NCBI GenBank assembly: GCA_941918925.1
Contig: OW799237.1
Location: 112,572,515 to 112,636,514, forward strand
Direction of reading: 5' to 3'
Source of the DNA: Phyto melanocephala
Taxonomy: Eukaryota; Arthropoda; Insecta; Diptera; Rhinophoridae
DNA: 64,000 nucleotides
Below the pieces are notes generated by a model. It was given only the letters and a program-made list of their open reading frames with translations. It was not told the DNA's origin and did no database searches. Both the position numbers and the translations under genes were made by a program. Shown here piece by piece: positions 1 to 12,224 of this stretch. The first letter of the stretch is position 1. Every line of letters begins with the position of its first letter.

Positions 1-700
1 TTTATAAAACGCCCTTTACATTTTTTGTCACGTTCGTGTTTTTAAACGTAATGCATTCAGTTCAAAGTGTTTCCAAAAAATCTAATCTTAGCCGAAGACA
101 ACGAAGACGTCATCGTTATAGCAAAGCGTCAGCAGCAGCTGCATCATTTCTATTGTCAGCATCATTTGGGCCACAAGTTGGTGGTTATAGAGTTGCAAAA
201 GCCTACCGAAATACAGTTCCTATAGTACATGGCATTGTAGTATCCAATATATCGTTGGCACTGCTACAGAAAGAATATATAGAACAATTTTATTTTGAAA
301 AACGTATCGGTGGAGGAGGACCTGATCCAGATGTGTATGCCGATTCATATCGGCATTTAAACGAAAACACACAGCCTCACAGCCACTTTGCAAAGCCCCT
401 AGAAACGGGTTTTCATAAATCTTATATACAATTGCAACTGCTACGTTTTGGATGATTGATATCATCGAGTCTATGTGATAAATGACAGATATATTCAACT
501 TATTTAAAATCTCTTAATAAAGTCAATTATAACAACATTTATGGTACTTACTTTCAAGGGCTCCAACTAGAGAAGAAAATATTCGAATTTGCTCTACTGA
601 TACAACAGTTGCAGCAGCACCAATTCAAAAGAAGACGCTTAAAAACTCGTACCCGCAATCGTTAAGACCTTCACTAACCTTAACTACATACATACATACA
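1..700 (+). other. Left edge, possible exon debris, unassigned
   Basis: This stretch is less AT-rich than its surroundings and has open reading in more than one frame. One frame is open from an ATG at 51 to a stop at 455 and is Arg/Ser/Ala-rich at its start. A second frame is open from an acceptor-like CAG at 58-60 to a stop near 223. A third open piece follows the AAG near 558. I recognise no domain in any of them and cannot choose between frames. It could be the 3' end of a gene lying to the left, upstream leader exons of the ATPase gene, or chance. No function is proposed. Confidence 0.2.
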
Positions 701-1006
701 TATATATGTATGTAAGTATTGTGTGTTTTTCTCTCTCTTTACATACATATATTTTATAATAGAAAACACCGAAAACGGAAATAAAATATTTGTATTAAAT
801 CTTTGATATTGCAACAAACACCTAGAAAACCAGACATTTGACGGAATATGGTATATCAAATATCTCAGTAAATTAAAATATACGTTTTAATTCAATCACT
901 GATTGTTGAAGGTTCGCTAGATAAAAGGGAAGAGAGATAGTCAGAGAACTAGACAGATAGATCGATATACTTATTGTTTGTACTTTCATCGTGATCTTTT
1001 TTCAAA
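701..1006. other. Non-coding, short CATA-type simple repeat
   Basis: A short CATACATA/TATGTA microsatellite lies near 688-712, then AT-rich sequence. No gene or mobile element is recognisable. It may be promoter or leader of the exon at 1449. Confidence 0.4.
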
Positions 1007-1153
1007 ATGGAACTCAGTCAACCAAGAAAATTGTTAATTTCTATTGAGCAAATAGAATATGAAAGTATTAACAGTAGTGATTACAATATGAGCCAAGATT
1101 GCCACATTGCTCATGTACGGGATGTTACAGGAGCCAAGAAACTGCGAAGCTGA
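1007..1153 (+). CDS. Small ORF (48 aa) upstream of first ATPase exon
   Basis: The ATG at 1007 sits in a strong insect start context (TTCAAAATGG). The frame runs 48 codons to TGA at 1151-1153, beginning MELSQPRKLL and ending GAKKLRS. The sequence is hydrophilic, with no signal peptide or known domain. It lies 296 bases upstream of the large start codon at 1449, and the A-rich stretch between looks like a 5' leader, so if transcribed on the same mRNA it would be an upstream ORF that could reduce initiation downstream. It could also be a chance ORF. I do not recognise it. Confidence 0.25.
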   Translation: MELSQPRKLLISIEQIEYESINSSDYNMSQDCHIAHVRDVTGAKKLRS

Positions 1154-1448
1154 CATTATCTACTATTATACGATAATGATGCCATTATATAGGATCAGTA
1201 AAATAAAAAAAATATTAAAACAAACAAAAAAAGAACATTGAATTTGTAAAATAAACGAAAATAAAAAATCTTAAAAAAGAAACATTAAAAATTTAAAAGT
1301 ATAACAAAAAAACTTTTATAACAAGCGTAGTAAAAATAGAAAAAAAAGTATATTTTAAGAAAATAAAGAATCAGTAAACTAAATAAAAAAAATCTTTGAG
1401 ATTAACATAGTGAAACGCACACGATAACAGAAAACTAATCTAATCAAA

Positions 1449-2088
1449 ATGCAAAAATATACACCCCTTAAAGAAGGTGTCAATGAAAAAGTTACACCCC
1501 CAGCCCCACCTGTAACTTTTATATCTAATGGTTATAATACGGATAATATTATAGACTCCAATTTCAACACCGAAATCATGGATACAACAAGTAATGCCTC
1601 AGCAATGGCTACTAAAGCAGCCGCCGCTACCAAACATTATACGAACAAAACAAACATGGCAAAATTGCAGTGGTGGAATGCACCTACTACCCGAATCACT
1701 TTGGACTCTTCTTCGGCAACATTAAATCCAACCGATAGCGAAACCCTCAAACCATTATCTATGGAAAATGAAGATGATAATAATGTTTTTTCCACAAAAA
1801 TTTTGCCAAATAATAAAATAAATCAACAATCTGGTGAACAAAACAAATATAATCATCATAATGAACAGCATAACCATTATCATCACAATAGTCATCATAT
1901 AAATCATGCTGCTAGCGATGGTGGTAATTCACCAATGTCGAAAAGTGCCAGCAGTTCGCGTCATAAACTACATAATTTGTCGTCGAACAGTAATGATCGT
2001 TTATCCAATAAGATTTCCTGTACCAATCAATTTAGCATTGAAGAAGATCAAGATCAAGCCAGACAGGACTCAGAATTATTATTGAACG
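1449..2088 (+). CDS. anne: First coding exon (long isoform), disordered N-terminus
   Basis: Starts at ATG 1449 after an A-rich leader and ends at a strong donor (ACG|GTAAGT, 2088/2089) in phase 1. It encodes 213 residues plus one base. The product has no membrane segment and is low-complexity: Asn/Ser/Thr-rich, with a His/Asn cluster around residues 135-155 and an acidic Gln/Asp patch near the end. Its exit phase matches exon 2 (44388), giving an N-terminal cytosolic extension absent from most ATP13A proteins. It also matches a nearer acceptor at 3649, so it may serve a different short product. The frame is well supported by length, splice site and phase; the partner exon is inferred. Confidence 0.6.
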
Positions 2089-5000
2089 GTAAGTGATCAT
2101 TTGAAAGATTAAAAACTGTAAAGTAATTTTGTTTGTAAAAGAAAATAATCTTTTTAATTAAAGAATTATTCCCTTTTATATAATATTACATGTTTATAAT
2201 ATAAAAGAAATTATACTTTTGTATCCTTCAAAACTTGAAATTATATAAAAAGAACAAAGGATCTGTAAATAAAATACTGTGTACACAGTTTTGCTACATC
2301 TGCTCTGTAGAATAATAGGCATATCAAAGTTTTCATGTCTACTGAAAAAAAAACAATTTTTGTTAATCGCTGTAATTAACCAAATTCATATCAAGAAAAA
2401 AAGATCTTTGCCGTATTGTATAGGGTGTTCCAATAAGATGTTTCATATATAACAACTCATAATTTATAATTTTGACAGTAGCCATAACTCAACCTGTAAC
2501 TACTTAACAAATGAAAAGTAAAAACTTTGCAAAAAAAAAAAAAATGCCACAACAACGCATTGCAATTATTAAAATTTACTAAACAAAAGAATAGTGAAAA
2601 TTACGCGGTCACAGTTCGAAAAACTAGTGCATTTTGGGGTCATTATGAAATACCTCCTCAGCAAGCATTTGTAAAACTGTTGGACAAATTTTAGCTGTTG
2701 AGACAAGTTGGTGATGTAAAGAATCGAACTCGTACACGTTGCTTTATAACAAATGGGAATATTGCTGTTATAGGTATCCTGTAGTAGTTATGGAGGAAAC
2801 CTAGATTTGTTAATTTCTCGTAGATAGTTGGAATTGAACAGTAAACACAAGAACTCAAACCTACCGAGCATTAACGTCTTATCTTTATCTAATTAGGTCC
2901 TTTAAATACAGCAAACGGATCCAGAATATCAATAAAAATTTTTTTAAGTGGTGAGGACCTCTTTCACCTTGGAGGCTAAGCAGAATTGTGTCATTTTGTG
3001 CACGAAAACCCCAAGAATTATTGTTGAACAGCCTCACCATCCTCATAGCCTTTTTTTAACACTGAACAACATTTAAGATCTACCATCAATTCGCAAAAAT
3101 GTAAACATCTTACAATAAGATTTGTACATTTTTCTACATCTTTTAAAAATGTTCCTATCTCATTTTAATCTTCTCAACATCTTTCGATTATTTTGGTGTC
3201 ATCAATAGAAAACGGCGGCGCTACGTTCTACACAAGTAATTAACGATATCATCGCTCTTTAGTGTGAAAAGTTTCTTGTGTTTTTACACCTTTAGACTTT
3301 TTTCTTTATGGCTACCTAAAAAACAATGTCTATGCCAGTTGCCTACAATCGATTAATGACCTCAATGATGGAATTTGTAAACACCATTTGGCTGGTATTA
3401 TATTCCATTAAATATGGCATATTCTCTTCTCTACAATTAAATAGACATCCGATGATTTCGCTTAAAAATACTTGTTTCGTTTTTACACAATAACATTAAA
3501 ACTCTCATTGGAAGACCCTTTACATTTGGCCAATTTTCAAATACGTGATAATAATTTACAGTACGGAAACATAGTTATAATGATTTATATTAAAAAATAA
3601 TTAAAGTGAATTGCATAGGCTAAACTAATGATAAGTTTTTATTTTTAGATTTAGGTGAAAGATGCATGATTTTACCATTGCGTGGTAATGAAGGTCCATT
3701 TTATTATAATAAGCGCAAATAACATATTGGTATACATGAATTGCGATCAATAGGGCTTTGAATATAAAAGAATATAAATATGAGAGATCTTGGTTAATGA
3801 CAAATTATTTCGTATTTAATTAGACATTTATAATGCATTTTGTTGTACTCTTGTTTAAGAAGTCGTGAAGTACTTCGAATTTCTGTTGCTTGTTACGAAC
3901 ACAGCGCTCGCGATTTGCATTACTCAAACAATTAATTTATGTTACTTTACATGTCTTCTCTTTTAATAAATACGTACATACATTTGCTTAGATTTCATGG
4001 TAAAATCAATTATTGTTAATATATCCAAACGACGTATGCGTGTATGTCATTTGACATATGTACATGGTTCAATAACTTTAATGGTTTTAATTTACAAAAA
4101 CTACATACATAAATGTATAATCGCAATGTACACCGTAAAAGTTCCATTATGTCGGCATATTGTATATCGGTTGTATTAGTTTCAGTATGTCTTAAATTAA
4201 TGACCTTATATTGTTGTTATGTTTAATTTATAACTTTAAACGTTTATTGTGTAAAAAAAATTTCTTACTTTAAATTTCAATATTCAGATTGATTTCTTGT
4301 TTTACAATCAACTAAATCTACATACTTACATACTAGAGTGATCGATTATTCGAATTTTTTAAGAAACAGGTTTTCAAATAGTTTGAAATTTTAAATTAAA
4401 AAAAAAAACCGGTTGCTATTTTGAAAATTGCGAAAAAACCGGTTAACCGGTTCGAATATATAAAATATAATATTTAAAGAAAAAATTAAATTTAAATTTT
4501 CGGATAAAAAAACCGGTGTATTCGATATTCGAAAAATCAAGATTTAGAAAAAACCGTCAGCAGAAAGAGGAAAAAACCGGGGTTTCCACCGGTTGTTAAA
4601 CCGAATCGAGCACCCTATTACATACTTATGAATATATTTACTTTTATGTTACAAATTTTTTATGAAAATGTATGAATTTGTATCGTTAGAAATAAATTTT
4701 TATTTCCTTATAAATTGTCTTAATTTAAAAAAATTTAATATTTAATTCTCTGCATTACATGTTGACTATATTTGTTGTAAGATGAAGCAACAACCTTAAA
4801 TAAATAATCAAAAATATTTATTATATCAGTTGCATTCGGTACGGGTTCCCAGAAATGAACCGGCCAGATTTCAGTAGCTCATAATAGATAGGACCATTTA
4901 AGTTGGTCCCACCAAATACAGCGCCATTGATCTTTGGCTTTGGTGTCGATTTAGCTGGTTGGACGAACGCGGTTAGCAGCATTTCGAAGCAGCATGCGAA

Positions 5001-8000
5001 ATCGTCTTTCGTATGGTATCTAATTCTCTTGCTTTTGAATAAAAGCTGCTGCTCGTAAACGTTTTAAAATTGCTACTTGGGCATCTTCTAATAAATGTGC
5101 AAGCCCTTTTTGAATTTGATAACAATCTTAATGTAGTTAATCTCTCCAATTCATATTTTTCAAACTTTTTTGACTGTCTTTGGAGATCTTTGTCTTACGT
5201 GTCAAAATCACCACTTCTAAACTGCACAAACTTTCTTTCGGTGAAATCGAAAAGCGACACATTTAAATTTAAGAAGTAAAACAAAATGATATGTATCCTA
5301 AGGCGGGTCGGATTCCATACAGTCACCCCCTAGGTTAAAATTTCAATGAAGTTTTTAAAACAGAAAATTTTTTTGCTACGCCCTAAGATATAGCACTTTT
5401 GGTTTTTTATAAATAGCGCCGCCATTTATAGTCCGATCTCATCATATCGCATATTGTTTTTGATGGCTGGACTATGGCTTCATTTTTGTTCTGGGTGACT
5501 TTTAAGTCCAACGTCGATTTAAAGATGTCATTTTTGATATCTCGGATCCTTGCCCCCTAATGTAAATTTTTTTGCACGTGCCAAGAAACTTAGTATGTCT
5601 ACATTTTAATAAACTCACTTTTATGACACGCCTCTCAATTGAGCCCCTTTTTCTTTTCCACATATTTTTAACGTTAAAATTTTTTTAAAACTTTTTTTGT
5701 TCTGTATTGTTATTGATAATGTTGCAAAAATTTAGCCATAGTCAAGCCATGAACAACGATACGTGATATGATGAGATTGGACTTTAAAAAGCTGCGCTAT
5801 AAAAAAAAAGGGTTGTATATTAGGGCGTGGCAAAAAATAGTTTTTTCCTGTTTTAGAAACTTCACACGCAAAGAAAAACCATGGTTACGACATGATCACA
5901 ACGGTCATATTATTTTTTCTAAAACAATATTTGGTTGTCGAAAACAAGTAATAGTTATTTTTGTTTCATTTCATCATATATTTTGTCACGATAATCAAGC
6001 ATTTGTTTGAATTGTATCATTTAATGATTACTTTTCGTAAAAATTTCAAAATGGTTATCATTTAAAAATAGTATGATTTAAAAAAATTAATTTGACAAAA
6101 ATAACATTATATTCAAAATCATTATAAATTAAAAATAATCATTAAATAATAAGTGAGACAACAGTATGATTACAAATTAATCAAGCTATGATTTTTTATT
6201 AACAATAATTTGATTTCAATTGTTCTTCTTCTTGCTGAATAAATTTTTATTATTTTAAAAGTTTGAGATGTCAAAAAAAGAAACAAAAATTTTGAAAAAT
6301 TAAAGAAAATTTAAAAATCAACGAGAAAATTTAAAAAAATATTGGTAAAAAATTGCAAATAAATTGGTGAGTACAAGCAATATGTGTATGTTACAGCAAA
6401 AGACAATAATTTGCCGTAAAAAAGCAAAGATTGTCGATTTCAATTGTAGTCATATATATGATTATTGAATGATACTTTAATAAAACGTAATAATGATAAC
6501 TGGTAACCATTATATGTTTTAACCATAATCATACAATTCAATCATAGTATGTTGCTCTTCGATTATGGTTACCACAACCATATTTTTTCTTTGCGTGCAT
6601 TCATATATCTGACACAACTTTTTTTTAAACCGCCTTGACGTATCCTTCAAAATTAGATAAAAGTTATAAAACCGCGTTCAAAGGATACGCTATCTGCTGT
6701 AATCTTGGACAAGCATTTTCCAAAGATTCTGAAGCTTAATTTTGTCTTTTATAAAATTTGGTACATTACTATGGGCAACACTTAAGAATTTATCTTTTCT
6801 GTCGATTTTTCTTCTTCTGTATAAAAACTTACACTTTGAAAGAGACATAGTTTACACGTGAAAATAGACATGATACGTTCGTTATGGATATTTCAATTTT
6901 AATTTTGGATTTTCTTGTTTATTTTTAAAATGTTATTTGATCCAACAAATCTTTTTTAAATTTTTTAATTTATCTTAGCTGGTTTATTTGTTTATATGTT
7001 TAAAATGCACAAACATTCCAACGATTTGAATCGCAAGTGTTTATGTATGCATTTTTTTGTTTTGTTTTTGAAGTATGTAAGTACAAAAATAATTATTTTA
7101 GACAATATGCATACATATAACTTATTAAACCAAAATTGCATCACTATTTGTTGTAAAAAAAAACCTTGGCACAACTTCATTTTAACTTCAAATTTTTTAA
7201 GTTCATAGTTTATGAAAAAAAGAGACTCTAATGTAAATATTGTGTAATCGAATCCAAATGGAATTTGCCTGTATTTTTTCAACTCGAATTTAATCATGGG
7301 GGAGTATAATATTATATGACATTGAATTATTTTGCTGGTATTATTTTTCATGTTAAAAAAACCTTCATATTGACCGATATGTTTACGATGCGTATCAATA
7401 AATTTTTCCTATTGGGTACTTCTCAATCACGTAGCAATTTAAATGGTAGTTAATAACCAAAATTACTACAATTATTACCTCAAATTGTTTTGCTCTTTTT
7501 CCATTACCAGGGTGTTCCATAATATATGCAAAAAAATATGATTTAGAAAATTGACAGTTAATTTTAAAAATGAATGATGTAATTTTTTTACTAAAACAAA
7601 CTAAATAAAAAACCTAAAATAAACTGAACGAACAAAAATTTTGGTGCTACTGCACGTTTATTAAAATAAAACTTTGTGTAAATTGGGATACCCTATATTC
7701 AACACATTATTATGATTTCAAAATAAGTCAATCAGGCAGTCGATTGATATAAAATTTTGTATACAGTTAAATCATACTGGTAGTTAATTTACGTACATAC
7801 TACTGTATATACGTACAAACATATAAGTGCATACGTATATATACTATATATGCATGTATATAATATCATGTACTCAACTTCACTCAAAAAAGTCAAGTCA
7901 ACGATAACACAAAAAAAATTAATCAAGGATGGAAATGTTGATGTACCAAATTCCTCTAAATATCTATATCAGACTAAGAGTCAGTCGATTTCTGCTCTAG

Positions 8001-11000
8001 AAATGAACTGGTTACCTGCAAAATCGTGCAATTAATGTTTAATATGATGGGTGCGTTATATTAATTTACTAGAGAATTTAAACATATGTTCACAATAAAA
8101 TATTTGAATGGTAGATGGATCGTTAAGCTATTAAATGCTAATGATGCACAAACATTACGTGTTACAATTTTACTAAATTTTCCCAAAATTAAAACTTATA
8201 TATACTTCGTGAACAGATGAATGTGCTTGAGATTAGACGTACACGATCATTATTCGGTGTGTATACCTTAAGGTGACTCTTTTCAGAATTATTTGAATAA
8301 CAACACAATATTTTTTATTGTGTGTAAAACTTTAAAATGTGGAATTGTTTAAATTTTAAGCTTTATTTTTAAAACATTTGTACAATAAAGTACAAATAAG
8401 TATTGACCATTGATAGCTATGACTTATTTCCATTTTTCTGGATACATATAGAATTCGCAACGAAACAACTGCTCATCTCTTGAGGGCAAAAAACGAATCA
8501 AGCAAGAGGGTTCAGAATCGATCGAAACTAATAGCAACTAGACGGAGCAAGGTCTGTACTATTAAAAGGATCAGGCAAAACTTTTCAAAAACTTATTTCC
8601 CAATAGTTTTAAGAGGTAGTTGCAACATGTGGCCGAGCTTTGTTACGATTGGTTTCATGTCTGGCCGCATATTTTGGACGTTTTTTTGGGCAAATGTTCG
8701 CTTCAAACGAATTATATGCTTTTGATACAGGTCCCCTGTAATAATGTGCTTATAATATATACAACCTTTTAATCTCACCAAATACAGAGGGAATTTGGGT
8801 TTTTGTGTCGATTTAGCAAGTTGGCCGGCCTTTACTTAAAATCTCTTACTCTTTGGGTAAAAGATTATTTTTTTTATCGCAAATAATAATTCGATGCAAA
8901 AATGGTTTTCTTTTATAGCGTTCAAGCAGCATTTTGCACCTTTCTGTCGACTGCAATTTGTATGGTATTAAATTTCCCTGCTGTTGCATATAAGCTACTG
9001 CTACTTGAGTAGCTGCCAATATATTTGCCAGCTTTGTTGAGTTTAACAGAAATGTTATGGAATAAAATTTGTGTACACTAACTATGGGAAATATTAGCAG
9101 ATATTAACCCTTGAAAATAACGTAAGTTATTAAAGACAAAAACCGCATTCAAAAGTTACGTCATCTGTTGGAAATCTCGCATTTTGTAACTATATATGTA
9201 CCTAATAAAAATTTCGGCTAAAATAATATATTTAATTTTTTTATGGTTTCCATCTCTGCTTTTTTTACTTGTACTCGTAAGTGCATACATAATTTGTATG
9301 TATGCGTAACTTAGTTTAATAAGAAAAAGCGTTTTTGCTACAGTGTTTTATTTTTTTTTTTAAATTAAAATTTGTGTTATCTATTGAAATGTCTCCTAAC
9401 AACAATTTAATAAAGTGTTACTTACACTTGGATAAACAAAGATTTTAAAGATTTGAATTTTTACTTATATATCCTTCTGAGATCGTTGTTTTGGATACAT
9501 TTATTTTGTAAAACAATACATTTTATATAAATGTCTTTTGTAGTCGAGATTTTATTGTGAGTGTCTTTTAATAACAAATTTATTGAAAATAAACTCTTAA
9601 GAAAAAAGATAAAAAAATTTATCAAAAATGTATTTATCGAAAAATGTCTGCAATCGGGATTTTGTACACGCTTTAAGATAACGCTCTGATTTATATTTAA
9701 CGTTTGATTTTTTAATTTGTACTTTTTTAATTCAATATAGTGGACCGTTTAAAATTGATTAATAACGTCATACTGAAGGCTTTTTAAAAGTCATAAAGGC
9801 TTTTTTTAAATTATTGACGAAATGAAATTTATTTATCTCTCTGATTTGAATATTATTTAATTCATTAAAATTTTTTTAAAGTAGGTAACATTTTACTATC
9901 AGTGTTTAAGAAAAAGCAGATCAACTTAATTTAATCCTTAAAGCCGATTAGATGGACTTTACATAATAATCATTTTAGCGACAAACAAAAACCTGAAACT
10001 TAATTGACAACACTCTTAACGATATTGTTAACTTATCTTGCTCTGTTTTATTATACCCTTCACACAGTGAAAAAGGGTATATATAGGTTTGTCATTCCGT
10101 GTGAAATTTCTACAATTTTCATTTTCGACCCCATAAAGTATATATTTTCTGAAAGCTTATGAATAGGGGAGTCGCTAATAATAATAAGCTCTGCCAGTCT
10201 GTCCGTCTGTCCGTGTGTATGTTGAAATCAACTTTTTGCAGCCCCCCAACATAGGTTGGACCCGGGTAAGGTATTAAAATATCAGAAATATTCGGGTGTA
10301 GATCGGTATTGAAAATCAGAAACATCGGTACATAAACAACTGAGATATGAGCAAAAACCCACGACCACCTCGATTTTTTTTCACAAAAACAACATTACAA
10401 CAACAACATACATACATACAAACGTGTATACTGGTTAGAGAAAACGTGGCATCGAATCCCAGCTGAGCCAAAAAAATTTTTTTTATACCCTTCACACAGT
10501 GAAAAAGGGTATATATAGGTTTGTCATTCCGTGTGAAATTTCTACAATTTTCATTTCCGACCCCATAAAGTATATATTTTCTGAAAGCTTATGAATAGAG
10601 GAGTCGATTAAGCCCTGACCGTCTGTCCGTCTGTCCGTCTGACCGTCTGTCCGTGTGTATGTTGAAATCAACTTTTTGAAGCCCCCCGACATAGGTTGGA
10701 CCCGGGTAAGGTATTAAAATATCAGAAATATTCGGGAGTAGATCGGTATTGAAAATCAGAATTATCGGTACATAAACAACTGAGATATGAGCAAAAACCC
10801 ACGACCACCTCGATTTTCTTTTCATAAAAACAACATTACAACAACAACATACATACATACAAACGTGTATACTGGTTAGAGAAAACGTGGCATCGAATCC
10901 CAGCTGAGGCAAAAAAATTTTTTTTAAAATTTTTTTAAAATTTTTTTTTTTAATTTTTTTTTTATTTTTTTTTTATTTTTTATTTAATATATTATATATA

Positions 11001-12193
11001 TTTTTATTATTATTTTTTTTTATTTTTTTTTTTTTAATTTTTTTTTTATTTTTTTTTTTGTTTTATATATATTATATATGTATATAATAATTTTTTTTTT
11101 TTAATTTTTTTTTTTAATTTTTTTTTTTAAATTTTTTTTTTATTTTTTATTATTTTTTTTTTTTTTTAACATACATACGTGAATTTACTGTTATTGCATG
11201 ACTACACGTTGTGAAGGGTATATAAGATTCGGCACGGCCGAATATAGCGCTTTTACTTGTTTAAATTTTTTTTATATTTTTTATTTAATATATTATTTAT
11301 ATTTTTATTATTATTTTTTTTTTAAATTTTTTTTTTTAATTTTTTTTTTATTTTTTTTTTGTTTTATATATATTATATACATAATAATATTTTTTTTAAA
11401 ATTTTTTTTTAAATTTTTTTTTTAAATTTTTAAAAAATTTTTTTTTTTAAGTTTTTTTTTTTGTTTTTTTAACATACATACGTGAATTTATAATTTTACA
11501 ATGGGACGTTTTTATATATGTATGTTTTTATATGTATGTACGTATTTCATATGGGATGAATGGTGACACAAACCACTGTTATTGCATGACTACACGTTGT
11601 GAAGGGTATATAAGATTCGGCACGGCCGAATATAGCGCTCTTACTTGTTTTTTTATAATAACTATCTCTTAAAACAATAAATAAATGTAAGAGCATTGGG
11701 ATTGGCTTGAAAGAGTTAATTGTTTTAATTTTTATTTTATTATAAATATATAAAATTTATTACAGAAATAACAACAAGTTAAAGTAACTTACTTGCTTAA
11801 TATTTTATTATTTTGTCTTTTGTTTTTTTTGCTGCTCATTTTTTTTTATATAATTGTTCGTGCTGAGAGAGTGATTCCTACATTTTTTTTTAATTTTTAT
11901 TTTATTCTTGTTGCGAACGTTGATCAGTTAAAGTCGCGATTTGATCGTTTGCTGTAGTCGCCGTTGGTCGTTTATTCTGAATTTTTGTTTCTGTTTATTG
12001 TTATATATATGTACATATATATATTTATTAATAATAAATTTTTTGGAAAATGTGGTTTCTGTGTATTAATGGATCGATGACAGTAGCGCAGCGCGTTTAA
12101 TAAAACACTTAAAATAAATTAAAAAAAATTTGCAATACGCGTTTAAAGAAGTGATCAAAATTATTTGAAAGTAATAATGAAAACCAATATACA

Positions 12194-12224
<31 letters not shown>

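Noticed and set aside
11198..11425. Phe/Tyr-rich open frame
   Set aside because: A translation of the T-rich tract and tail of a repeat, not a gene.
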